The notes beneath the pieces were generated by a model. That model saw only the letters and a list, made by a program, of their open reading frames with translations, searched no databases and was not told the origin of the DNA. DNA of 64,000 bases. Source: Saprospiraceae bacterium (GTDB lineage: Bacteria; Bacteroidota; Bacteroidia; Chitinophagales; Saprospiraceae). The DNA is taken from the NCBI GenBank assembly GCA_016717265.1, contig JADKFX010000001.1:434001-498000 (forward strand), read 5' to 3'. Numbering within the stretch: the stretch's first letter is position 1; each line of letters begins with the position of its first letter. A program made the position numbers and the translations under genes. Positions 37,681 through 47,060 of the stretch are shown piece after piece.

Positions 37681-38220
37681 CTAGTTGTATTGACGGTATT
37701 TTGATGTCATACTCACAGAAATAATCTTACTATTACTTGTAATAAAAGCCAAATCTGCAGCTTCACTACCTTTCGATAGAAAATAAATCTCAACAGCTGG
37801 TATAAACCATCCACTTAAATCTGGAAAAGCATCTTTTAATCCTACATTTAGTGTCCCCGTTAATGCTTCCTCGTTGGAAGTCAAGATTACATTTCTTGAA
37901 TACAAAAATTGCCAGGAAACTACTCCGCGTGCAAAAATATTATTTTCAGAGGCTGTTTTATTATCTAGAAAGGAAACTTTAAATTCACTGTCCACGTGTT
38001 CGTCTGTACATACATGCTCAACTATTTCACTCCATTGATAGACGCGATTACTTCCTTCCATATAAGTATTTAATTTACCATTTGATGCATCAAATACGTT
38101 ATTTCCCAATAAATAAAGATCATAGGTATCTTTTACCCCACAAGGAGAATCGTCTAATAATTCACAGCCTGAAAAAAGGGTGAATAATAAGCCCAAGATA
38201 AAGACTTTAAACAGTTTCAT
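37681..38220 (-). CDS. Hypothetical lipoprotein
   Basis: 179 residues with a lipoprotein signal (FILGLLFTLFSGC, Cys19). The mature part is mostly beta, with no family I recognise (YDLYLLGNNVFDASNGKLNTY; VSWQFLYSRNVILTSNEEALTG; LSGWFIPAVEIYF). It is likely an envelope lipoprotein. It lies between aspS and the phosphatase gene, all on the same strand, but the 247-bp gap to aspS suggests separate units. Confidence 0.75.
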   Translation of the reverse strand: MKLFKVFILGLLFTLFSGCELLDDSPCGVKDTYDLYLLGNNVFDASNGKLNTYMEGSNRVYQWSEIVEHVCTDEHVDSEFKVSFLDNKTASENNIFARGVVSWQFLYSRNVILTSNEEALTGTLNVGLKDAFPDLSGWFIPAVEIYFLSKGSEAADLAFITSNSKIISVSMTSKYRQYN

Positions 38221-38296
38221 TGTATGTAAAAATTTATTATTTTAAAATTGATTCGGGCAACCAAAATAATACAATTTGAATCAAATACTAAAATTT

Positions 38297-38986
38297 TTAT
38301 TCTTTTCCTTCATTTATTAAAATATCGATGCATTCTGTGTAGACAAACTCCATCGTATCTAAAAGCAATGCTACTAAATATCCCTGACCCTTACCTTGGT
38401 TTTTGAAAACACATCCACCATCTAAATTGATGCAATTTCCGGTTTGCTGTAAGAGCGATTCTAATGGTATCGGTGTGTGCCCGTGAATTAATTTACGGTT
38501 TCCTAATTTGGCATCCACTGGTTTGATTTTTCGGGACCATAGCATCGCTGTAGTATCTTCAAATAGATTTGCTTTTTTAAAATTAAGACCAGCATGGACC
38601 AGGATAAAATCAGCTAATTCGACATAATAAACCGTTGAATTAATGAAATCCTGATAGCTTTTAGGGAAATCTTGAAAACGCCTGACTCCAAAATCTTCCA
38701 TAGTCGAATCACCACCATTTAATAACCATTGGAAATAGGAAGAAACATTATTGACAGAATCGATCATAAGCTGCTCATGATTCCCTCTCAAACAGTATAT
38801 CTGATAAGCATTTTCTTTTAATTCAAGAATCGTATTTATAACTCCTATGCTATCCGGCCCTCTGTCAACAAAGTCACCCAATACATAAATTTTGTCCTCA
38901 GAGCGAATGGCTAACACCTCAAAAAGGAGCTTTTTGAAAGTTTTATTGCAGCCATGGATGTCACCAATTACAATTCTTCTTTCCAT
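38297..38986 (-). CDS. PPP-family metallophosphoesterase (Ser/Thr phosphatase or Ap4A hydrolase-like)
   Basis: I chose the ATG at 38986 because M-E-R-R-I-V-I-G-D-I-H-G is the usual beginning of this family; an ATG at 39016 adds ten residues. All metal and catalytic motifs are present in order: GDIHG, GDFVDRG, GNHE, H in LVHAGLNF, and H in LIHGHTP. It hydrolyses phosphate esters with two metal ions, on phosphoproteins or dinucleoside polyphosphates. 229 residues matches small bacterial PrpA/ApaH-like enzymes. Confidence 0.9.
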   Translation of the reverse strand: MERRIVIGDIHGCNKTFKKLLFEVLAIRSEDKIYVLGDFVDRGPDSIGVINTILELKENAYQIYCLRGNHEQLMIDSVNNVSSYFQWLLNGGDSTMEDFGVRRFQDFPKSYQDFINSTVYYVELADFILVHAGLNFKKANLFEDTTAMLWSRKIKPVDAKLGNRKLIHGHTPIPLESLLQQTGNCINLDGGCVFKNQGKGQGYLVALLLDTMEFVYTECIDILINEGKE

Positions 38987-39016
38987 TTTTTTTCCTACAA
39001 TATAAGAGGCTGTCAA

Positions 39017-39377
39017 GAGGGGCCCATGGGAATGCTATACAATCAACCCAAAAAATACCTATCAAACAGTAATTAAATCCTGTAAAATAAAGATTTTAGA
39101 TAAGCAACTGCTCGATATTTCAAGGCTTAGCCTGATTAGAAGATCTGGAATTTTGAATTCCCGGGTAAATCATTAAAACATATTAAATGGATCAAATTCT
39201 TTTAAAATACCATCTGTGTTTATTTCTGTGGTCCTTATGTAAGTTAGAATGAAATAAACCTTCCATAATTTGATATTATTAAAAATAAAAATTTTATTAT
39301 CTTGCTTTCGAAAACACTATCATTTCAAGCTCGTCTTGAATATTTATTATCTATGAAACACCTAAAATTAGTATTTT
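39017..39377. other. Divergent non-coding region
   Basis: About 360 bp between the phosphatase gene and the divergent YifB gene. No exact TAnnTTTG on either strand and no strong hairpin was seen. Confidence 0.35.
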
Positions 39378-40934
39378 ATGTTAGTCAAATTATTTTCTGC
39401 GGCCGGTCATGGCGTAGATGCTTCTACCATTACCGTAGAAGTGAATGCTGGAGGCACTGTAGTCACCGGTAAAATAAGTTATTGGATGGTTGGCTTGCCA
39501 GATAATGCGATCAAAGAAGGGTATCAACGCATTCAATCTGCAATTCGCAATATTGGGTATCAATTCCCACGAGTAAAAATGGTCATTAATTTTGCACCAG
39601 CTGATATAAGAAAAGAAGGTTCTGCATACGACCTACCCATTGCACTCGGGATATTAGCAGCAACAAAACAAATATCCACTGCAAAATTTGATGAGTATTT
39701 AATCATGGGAGAACTCAGCCTCGATGGCAGTTTGCGACCATTTAAAGGCGTTTTACCAATTGCTATTTTAGCAAAACGAGAAAAATTTAAAGGAATTATT
39801 GTTCCAAGAATAAATGCAAGAGAAGCTGCTATCGTTAATGATCTGGATATTATCCCAGTCGAAAATCTAATGGAAGCTGCAGAATTTATGGATGGTCGAC
39901 TTGAAATTCCAACACTTGTTGTTGAACCCCGGGAAGAATTTGCACAAAGTCAAACACATTATTCAAAAGATTTTGCAGATGTAAAAGGACAGGAAAATAT
40001 TAAACGCGCATTAGAAATCGCTGCAGCAGGAGGACATAATGTAATTCTTATAGGCCCTCCTGGTGCAGGAAAGACTATGCTCGCGCAAAGACTTCCTACC
40101 ATTTTACCTCCTTTAAGTCTTCAAGAAGCATTGGAAACTACCAAAATTCATTCCGTAGCTGGTATTTTACCAAGTGATTCAGGCTTGGTAAATAGCAGAC
40201 CCTTTCGATCACCTCATCATACGATTTCTGATGTTGCTTTAGTAGGTGGAGGTTCAAATCCAATGCCGGGAGAAATTTCATTAGCACATAATGGCGTTTT
40301 ATTTCTAGATGAACTTCCTGAATTTAAACGCGCTGTGCTGGAAGTTTTAAGACAACCTATGGAAGAACGAAAAGTGACGATCTCGAGAGCTAAAATTTCA
40401 ATTGACTATCCATCTAGTTTTATGCTGATTGCCAGTATGAATCCTTGCCCCTGTGGATTTTATAACCATCCTGAAAAAGAATGCGTTTGCGGTCCTGGTA
40501 TTGTAAAAAAATATCTGAGTAAAATTAGTGGCCCTTTATTAGACCGAATCGATTTACATGTTGAAGTAACACCAGTTTCTTCGGATGAATTAATGGAAAA
40601 TACAAAAGGATCCGAACACTCCACGCAAATCAGAGATAGGGTAATGATTGCAAGAGATCGGCAAGAAAATCGATATACTGATTTTATAGATTTGTATTGC
40701 AATGCACAAATCCCATCTAGTATGGCAAGAGAAATCTGTGCTATCAATCCTGCTGGCGCTACCTTATTAAAAACGGCCATGAATAAATTACAACTATCGG
40801 CAAGAGCATATGATCGTATCCTTAAAGTTGCACGTACTATTGCAGATCTTGGAGATAGCGATGAAATAAAAATTGAACACCTGGCAGAAGCTATACATTT
40901 CCGGAGTTTAGATCGCGAAGGTTGGGCCGGCTAA
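39378..40934 (+). CDS. comM: YifB/ComM family Mg chelatase-like AAA+ ATPase
   Basis: 518 residues, a normal length. The N-terminal ChlI-like domain (1-175, VNAGGTVVTGKISYWMVGLPD, KEGSAYDLPIALGIL) precedes an AAA+ module with Walker A GPPGAGKT (226-233) and Walker B VLFLDELPEF, then a Mg_chelatase C-terminal domain (SARAYDRILKVARTIADL). A Cys cluster (MNPCPCGFYNHPEKECVCG) in the middle may bind zinc, as in this family. ComM-type hexameric helicases promote branch migration during natural transformation and recombination; the exact role here is inferred. Single gene. Confidence 0.93.
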   Translation: MLVKLFSAAGHGVDASTITVEVNAGGTVVTGKISYWMVGLPDNAIKEGYQRIQSAIRNIGYQFPRVKMVINFAPADIRKEGSAYDLPIALGILAATKQISTAKFDEYLIMGELSLDGSLRPFKGVLPIAILAKREKFKGIIVPRINAREAAIVNDLDIIPVENLMEAAEFMDGRLEIPTLVVEPREEFAQSQTHYSKDFADVKGQENIKRALEIAAAGGHNVILIGPPGAGKTMLAQRLPTILPPLSLQEALETTKIHSVAGILPSDSGLVNSRPFRSPHHTISDVALVGGGSNPMPGEISLAHNGVLFLDELPEFKRAVLEVLRQPMEERKVTISRAKISIDYPSSFMLIASMNPCPCGFYNHPEKECVCGPGIVKKYLSKISGPLLDRIDLHVEVTPVSSDELMENTKGSEHSTQIRDRVMIARDRQENRYTDFIDLYCNAQIPSSMAREICAINPAGATLLKTAMNKLQLSARAYDRILKVARTIADLGDSDEIKIEHLAEAIHFRSLDREGWAG

Positions 40935-41090
40935 CAAATTGAATATCCGCTTTTGTAAATTTTAAGATAGCATAACTCAAATAAATGAAAAATAAAAACG
41001 ATCCTATTTAATTAATACTAAAGTTGTATAGTATTAAAATTTATAAAAGCCTCACTATTCATTTATTAAAACTTTTGTCTTTAATAAATT

Positions 41091-43694
41091 TTACATTTTC
41101 TCGAAAGCCCTTCTTTGATTGCCCTGTACGCTAATAAATTGAATAAAATAATATCCTGGACTTAAAGATTGTATATTAATTTTTCCATCTTGCAGATTCA
41201 AAGTTCGAATAATTTTCCCTTCTGCATTCAGTAGTATTAAGCTTTCTGGTTTTATACTCGACTTTAATTTAATCGTAATATAATCTTTAGTTATCGTAGG
41301 ATATAATTCAAATAAATCGATCCTATCAACTTCAGATACTGCAGTTCTGATTGGAATCGTTATCTTAATTATTTTCTCACATTGATTCGCATCCGTAATT
41401 ATTAGATTATAATCACCTGCTGCTAAAGAGTCTAATTTTTCATTATTTATTTTAAATGTAAACGGAGCGGTTCCACCAGAAATATTCAAATTTGAAATGC
41501 CACCATCCTTTTTACCTGGATTTGCTGACTTCGTATTAAATGTTGCATTGATATCAGCAGGTTGTGAAATTGTGAAATTATAAATATTTTCAGTATTTTT
41601 TGCTGAGGTAATGGTTACTGAATAATTTCCTGCCGCAACATTTGTAATTTTATTTGTCTTACCTCCAGTACTCCAATTAAATGTAAAAGGATCAGCACCT
41701 AATAAATCTTCTATTTCAATACTGGCTTTTCCTCCAAAACAAGGGATCGTATCTTGCTTAATTTTAGTAATCGTTGGAATACTGCAAGCATAACCAATAG
41801 TTTTACAATGAATATCCTGATCGCAATCACCTTCTGCAATCAAACAAACTTCCTGAGACGTTTTATTGCAATCTAAAATGGCATCTATTTCACTAGCATT
41901 CAAAGTATCTTTACCAATCACCCATTTTACATTTCGGGTATTTTTCGATTCCGATTTTAAATGTATAAATTCATAATCCGTCGTAAATACAAAATCCGAT
42001 TTAGGTGCACCTGCCTGAAGTTTTGTTATCGTGTCCCGAATACCTTCAGACAAATTATAAAAACTACCACTTGCGTTTGTCTCTAATTTAACTGCCCGAA
42101 TCATATATTCAAATTTAAACCCAAGTCGTGGACATAAATCTTTATATACGGTATCGGTTACATTTTTTGCTATAACCTCAAATTGAGTATTTCCTTCTGT
42201 TTTGCGATAAATATAATATCCATCGGTAGCACTTGCTGATCGTGTCCATCTCAATTCGATATGTGGACCCGATTCAACGGCTTCTAAACTAGATACTGCT
42301 TCTATCGGAAACATTGCTAAACTAGGGTCCCCCAATAAAGCAATATGGATAGATCTGGGACTAGACCCTGCATTATAAAGTACGGTATTATTCATGCTTA
42401 ATCGGGCTCCATATCCTATATGATCTCCCATGGCCATATGATGCACTGCCCAATGAGGTCTTCCTGCCCAGGCGCATGTTAAAATGGTGCCACTTCCTAA
42501 AGAAGATCGCATAAAATTATTTTGACTATCCCAGTCTCCAAAATAACTACCAAATAAAAATGTGAATACAGTTTGCAAGCTATCCGTTGCCATATTTTGT
42601 GATGTTGAAATCCCACCTGCACTGGTATAACTTCCACCACCGGAACCATAGGAACACAGGTACGATTTTTTACGCAAACTATCCCTATAATTACCATATT
42701 CAACATTCGCAGGATTAAAAAATACAGAGAAATTTTTCATTCCAGTTTGACCGAATGCTTCATTTGCAAAATTAAAATTATCAAGTACAATGCCCCGTTT
42801 CTCAGCTTTTATTTGGCCTGTTCTCCAAAGATGATTTTTATTTAGATAGGCACGAGTTAATTCAATTTCATTTTTACTAAAAGCTGGCAAATTTGCAAAA
42901 TCAGCGCGTCCAACTTCCAAATCAATATCAGATGGAATTGAATTTTGGTCAAATTTACCATCTCCAATAATATTTTTATTTTCTGCTCTGCTAGCTCCTG
43001 GATCACTCACTAAAACATCTGTCCAATTCCCATCGAGATCCCCATAATAAGCATCTGCTGGCCAAGCTCCTAGGTGATCCGGTACATGTCCATCAGGTGC
43101 AATATCTCCAGAATACGGAACTTTCACATGACCTAAAATGAAGATTGTTTTTAGATCCGGATTTAATTTCTTTAAGTCAATAATTTTTGTTCGAATATCT
43201 ACCACGGTATTTTTTGCAGTTGGCACATACGTTAATACATTCCAGGCTTCATTTGCTAAATCTGATTTCCAAATATTAATTTCCGTTTTTAACCGGGCAT
43301 TAATGGTACTGTCAACCAATAATAAAATAGATCCTTTAATTTCAGTCGCAGGCAATTTTATGGAAGCGTAAACATATCCAAATCCATTCCCTGTTGGACT
43401 CACTTTAGAAACTCTATATTCATAGCCTTTGCCAACTTCTATAGTTTTATCAACATACCGGCTTGAATCTTTTGAAACATTGGCAATTGCATTTCCCCAA
43501 GAGTTCGCTGTTTTGTTTTTACGAAAAATATAATAATTCGTGGCATCCGGATCTTTTATCCAATTTAAGGTAATACTAGCAGGGTTTTCTTCAGTTTCAA
43601 CCCAAAGTAATACAGAAGCCTTAATGCTATAATTTTGGGAAGTAGCTATAAAACTCAATAAATTGGCAAATAGAAATGTCAATATAAAACGCAT
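41091..43694 (-). CDS. Gingipain-like (C25-type fold) secreted protein with T9SS type A domain
   Basis: I take the ATG at 43694, which begins a clean signal peptide (FILTFLFANLLSFIATSQ); an ATG at 43760 adds 22 residues. Order of parts: fibronectin III (~25-125), a region resembling the C25 peptidase fold (~130-470, IFILGHVKVPYSG, PADAYYGD, DLEVGRADF, GTILTCAWAGRPHW), fibronectin III (~480-570), a Cys-containing stretch, two SprB-like PKD repeats (C-F-G-G-K-A-S-I...FNWSTGGKTNKITNVAAGNYSV), and a type A sorting domain (LYPTITKDY...PGYYFIQF). The C25 catalytic His/Cys could not be placed with confidence, so it may be a non-catalytic relative. Single gene. Confidence 0.78.
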   Translation of the reverse strand: MRFILTFLFANLLSFIATSQNYSIKASVLLWVETEENPASITLNWIKDPDATNYYIFRKNKTANSWGNAIANVSKDSSRYVDKTIEVGKGYEYRVSKVSPTGNGFGYVYASIKLPATEIKGSILLLVDSTINARLKTEINIWKSDLANEAWNVLTYVPTAKNTVVDIRTKIIDLKKLNPDLKTIFILGHVKVPYSGDIAPDGHVPDHLGAWPADAYYGDLDGNWTDVLVSDPGASRAENKNIIGDGKFDQNSIPSDIDLEVGRADFANLPAFSKNEIELTRAYLNKNHLWRTGQIKAEKRGIVLDNFNFANEAFGQTGMKNFSVFFNPANVEYGNYRDSLRKKSYLCSYGSGGGSYTSAGGISTSQNMATDSLQTVFTFLFGSYFGDWDSQNNFMRSSLGSGTILTCAWAGRPHWAVHHMAMGDHIGYGARLSMNNTVLYNAGSSPRSIHIALLGDPSLAMFPIEAVSSLEAVESGPHIELRWTRSASATDGYYIYRKTEGNTQFEVIAKNVTDTVYKDLCPRLGFKFEYMIRAVKLETNASGSFYNLSEGIRDTITKLQAGAPKSDFVFTTDYEFIHLKSESKNTRNVKWVIGKDTLNASEIDAILDCNKTSQEVCLIAEGDCDQDIHCKTIGYACSIPTITKIKQDTIPCFGGKASIEIEDLLGADPFTFNWSTGGKTNKITNVAAGNYSVTITSAKNTENIYNFTISQPADINATFNTKSANPGKKDGGISNLNISGGTAPFTFKINNEKLDSLAAGDYNLIITDANQCEKIIKITIPIRTAVSEVDRIDLFELYPTITKDYITIKLKSSIKPESLILLNAEGKIIRTLNLQDGKINIQSLSPGYYFIQFISVQGNQRRAFEKM

Positions 43695-43919
43695 AGTAGG
43701 AAAATTTAGGTCGAAATTAAGGAAAATACTGGAAACCAAAAGATTAATATTTACAGCCACATTTATTTCATAAAACCCGATTTCGTTTTTGATAAATGCC
43801 CCTCTATCACATTTTTATAAATAAATATTCTAAATAATATAAAATCATTTAAGAATAAAATTTGAATCTTGTTCTAAATTAAAAAAATACTGCACTTATA
43901 ATTTTTCCGTTTGGTTGAA

Positions 43920-45332
43920 TCAGGTAAAAATCCAACCATTGCTAAAAAACATATTCCATAAATAAGTATTCCAAATAGTATTCAATAAAATTAAACCAAT
44001 TGCATTTAGTATCTGTAACGATCTAGTCAATGATTTATAGCGAATTAAAAATAGGGAAGTTGCAACTAACAAATAAAGTCCAAAAAATGAAAACTGAAAT
44101 CGATTTCCACCATAATTCACAATATAAAGAAACAAGAATAAAGCAATGGTGAGCATACTAAAAATTCGAATTGTCCATTTTATAGACATTTGAGAATACG
44201 AATTCAAAAATATAATTAAGAAAATATAGAAAAATGGAGAAGCCAAAATAAATCTAAAAAAACTATGCAAATTTCCTCCTGATGTCAAACAGGTAAAAAG
44301 AAAAATACCAATCAAGTAAAGCATGGAAACCAATTCTAAATATTCAACTTGATAATTGGCAATTTTTAAAAAGTAAGGATCCTGATTTTTAAATTTATTA
44401 ATTAGAATATACAGAAATAAAAGAAACACAGGAATGCATACAAAAAATATTGCGAAACTTGTCAAACCGAAACCTTCAATAGACCAATCCGAGATTTGCC
44501 TAAATACTTGAATTCCTCCGGACCAGCTCTTTTGCGCTTCCCAAAATGCAGTCCATGTATTTGTATAAAAATATTGTATCCATATCACACACAGGTAGGC
44601 TAAAATAAACGGAACGGATTTTAATACTGCTTCTTTTAGAAATGCAGAAAAGTTTTTGGTCTTTAATAGTAATAAAAATTCAATCAATAAAATTGGAATC
44701 AAAACAAAAACAGTGGCTGGTCTCACCATGCACATTAAAAAACAACCGACAAAAAAAATCCAATATTTCTTATTCAAAATTCCTAAAACCATGATCGTAG
44801 CAGTAAATAGGAATAGTGCCTCTGTATAAGGGAGATAATAAACAATGGTGGAAGGCAATGAAATGAAAAGCGCATAAAGCAGATATTTAGAATACAATGT
44901 AGTTTGTAAGAATTGCCAAATTAACACTCCTATAGATATCATAAACAGGAGATAATTGATCATGGAAATCCCGATGGTGCTGCTCCCTGTTAGTTTCCAC
45001 AAAAGCGGAAAAAGTGGAAAGAATGCAGCTCTTACCTGGCCATAACATTTAGTTTCAGGTTGGTACATTCTTTCACTAATGCATTTGTAAATAGCTGCAT
45101 CCCAAGTATCAAAATGGTCCTTTTCTATTTGTAAAAATGGTTTTGAGACTTTTTTAATTTCAAAATTATTCCAATCCCCAATGCGCTCATAGTTTTCTGA
45201 TATGATCCCAAGGGTATTGTGATAAATGTACTCATTTTGGAAAAGAATAAATACACCCAAAAATAGAATTAAATTCAGGATGCCAATTCCAAACAGCAGT
45301 GTAATTTGTCTTTTCATCACAAGATTAAACAA
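43920..45332 (-). CDS. PIG-V-like membrane mannosyltransferase
   Basis: 470 residues with about ten membrane helices. The N-terminal loop after the first helix has the GT-C signature region F-D-T-W-D-A-A-I-Y, and AAFFPLFPLLWKLTG follows, as in GPI mannosyltransferase II (PIG-V)-like proteins. Such enzymes transfer a sugar from a polyprenyl-phosphate donor on the outer face of the inner membrane; the acceptor is unknown, possibly a surface glycan or glycoprotein. An ATG at 45317 (MKRQITLLFG) is a reasonable alternative start. Single gene. Confidence 0.72.
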   Translation of the reverse strand: MFNLVMKRQITLLFGIGILNLILFLGVFILFQNEYIYHNTLGIISENYERIGDWNNFEIKKVSKPFLQIEKDHFDTWDAAIYKCISERMYQPETKCYGQVRAAFFPLFPLLWKLTGSSTIGISMINYLLFMISIGVLIWQFLQTTLYSKYLLYALFISLPSTIVYYLPYTEALFLFTATIMVLGILNKKYWIFFVGCFLMCMVRPATVFVLIPILLIEFLLLLKTKNFSAFLKEAVLKSVPFILAYLCVIWIQYFYTNTWTAFWEAQKSWSGGIQVFRQISDWSIEGFGLTSFAIFFVCIPVFLLFLYILINKFKNQDPYFLKIANYQVEYLELVSMLYLIGIFLFTCLTSGGNLHSFFRFILASPFFYIFLIIFLNSYSQMSIKWTIRIFSMLTIALFLFLYIVNYGGNRFQFSFFGLYLLVATSLFLIRYKSLTRSLQILNAIGLILLNTIWNTYLWNMFFSNGWIFT

Positions 45333-45440
45333 ACGGAAATTAAACTTTTCTATGATTCTTTGTTGAAGGTATCAAACTAAATTCAAAATTAAAATAACAC
45401 TTGGATTTGGATGTCTTCCAAAACCTATTATTTGAAAATT

Positions 45441-46229
45441 TTAAATACCTCCAATTACATACATTTGATCCATGGTTGGCGAAGGAAGTCCACCTTGAGG
45501 TTCTAAAGTGATTGCAAAAGCTTGTGCTTGAGACACAAATTTAATTTCTTTAAACATCGTATTTCTAGTACCTATATCAAAAACGCCTAGGTCTACAGGT
45601 TTACCAGCAACAATGGCCCATAATTGATATTGCTTTTTAGCCGGACTTGGTGGAAGATCTAAAATATCTAAAAATATTTTTGCCGACACGGTATCATAAT
45701 ATATAGCTGCAATTGATTGAGGAGACTTTGCAGTCCCTTTTAACAGCACTCGCAGAGAATTTTGATTGCGTAATATATCCAACTGCTTTCCACAATCAAT
45801 CAACGAAAGGCTGTCTTGAAAATAAGCTTCTGAGAGTTGATTGAACTTTTGATGTTCTACTTGTAAATCTAATTCCAATTTACTGCGATCCATCCAAAGA
45901 TAAGCAATAAAAAGGCATAATGGAATTGCAATTGCTAATATCGTTTTTATTAAATTATTTCTTACCCGGGTTTTTATTGCAAATGCATTTTTCTCCAATT
46001 CAATGGAATCAAATATTTTATTTTTCAAGGTATCTGGTACTTGAACTGCATATTGTTTTGCAAATTGTTCAAGTGCACTTTGTATCGTATTAAATTCAGT
46101 TTGAAGTTCAGGATGTTGTTGTAGTAGCATTCTAATTTCTTCATTCTGCTGCACAGTCGTTAAACCTAAAGCATATTGCTCCAGAATTCCAGAGTTGATA
46201 TATTCTTGTATGTCTATTTGTTTTTTCAT
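45441..46229 (-). CDS. Anti-sigma factor, RskA type
   Basis: 262 residues. Cytoplasmic anti-sigma domain (1-80, EQYALGLTTVQQNEEIRMLLQQHPEL), one membrane helix (93-112), and a periplasmic RskA-like C-terminal domain (YQLWAIVAGKPVDLGVFDIG ... FAITLEPQGGLPSPTMDQMYVIG). Its ATG overlaps the sigma factor stop by 4 bp, so the two are coupled. It should hold the ECF factor inactive until a periplasmic signal releases it. The divergent DUF4331-TPR-TonB genes are a likely target. Confidence 0.9.
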   Translation of the reverse strand: MKKQIDIQEYINSGILEQYALGLTTVQQNEEIRMLLQQHPELQTEFNTIQSALEQFAKQYAVQVPDTLKNKIFDSIELEKNAFAIKTRVRNNLIKTILAIAIPLCLFIAYLWMDRSKLELDLQVEHQKFNQLSEAYFQDSLSLIDCGKQLDILRNQNSLRVLLKGTAKSPQSIAAIYYDTVSAKIFLDILDLPPSPAKKQYQLWAIVAGKPVDLGVFDIGTRNTMFKEIKFVSQAQAFAITLEPQGGLPSPTMDQMYVIGGI

Positions 46230-46816
46230 TCAAAAAAACGTAAAACGATTAGCATAAATGTAGATAATGCGGTGCGAAGCATTTTAATAGCGGTATTAAT
46301 TCTTGTTTTAACGGTACCTAATGGTAATTCAAGTTGATCTGACACTTCTTGTTGTGTAAATCCCTTTAAATAGATTAAATCGATTAGTTCTTTATATTTA
46401 GGTTCCAATTTATTTATTTGTTGCATTAGTCCACTATCTGAAATTTGATTTTCCTCGCTATGTGATATACTATCATATACGCCTGGACTTAACATTTGGA
46501 TTTTTCTATTTTTTTCTTTGCGCGCTACATCGATCGCTGTATTTCTAATGATGGTTAACATCCAGGTAAATAAAGAAGCAATTTCAGGATTAAATTCAGT
46601 TAAATTTTTCCAGATTTTAACAAATCCTTCTTGCAAGGCATCGTCTGCTAAACTTTTTTCATCCAGAATGCGCAATGTAACACCATACATGGTATCTCCA
46701 TAATGATCCATCAATAGTTTCAACGCCAACTCCGGGGTCTCGTTGCGTAGTTTTAAAAATTGAGGAAGTATGGTATCTGTCTTAGCCATATATTCTAAGT
46801 GGCTAAGATAGGCCAT
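46226..46816 (-). CDS. ECF RNA polymerase sigma factor
   Basis: 196 residues. Region 2 (~35-100, DTMYGVTLRILDEKSLADDALQEGFVKIW) and region 4 (~130-190, LIYLKGFTQQEVSDQLELPLGTVKTRIN) are both present. An internal ATG at 46789 is an alternative start. It is paired with an RskA-type anti-sigma factor by a 4-bp overlap and is divergent from the DUF4331 gene. Confidence 0.93.
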   Translation of the reverse strand: MAYLSHLEYMAKTDTILPQFLKLRNETPELALKLLMDHYGDTMYGVTLRILDEKSLADDALQEGFVKIWKNLTEFNPEIASLFTWMLTIIRNTAIDVARKEKNRKIQMLSPGVYDSISHSEENQISDSGLMQQINKLEPKYKELIDLIYLKGFTQQEVSDQLELPLGTVKTRINTAIKMLRTALSTFMLIVLRFFE

Positions 46817-47060
46817 TCGTGCATAATTTTAATCCTATTTGCAATTTTTTCAAAGATTGGTAAAAATCAGAAGGCCTATTTCTAATTCCGAATATTCTAA
46901 TTCCTAAAAAGCAGAATTCAGAGTGCTGCGATAATATAGTGTATGTTATAAATTCTGTCCATTTATGTACTTAATATGAATTTTTAGATAAGTTTTTAAA
47001 ATTTAAAGAAAAAGGAAATCCAATATCCAATTCCGAATCGTATATCTAAAAAATCAAATT

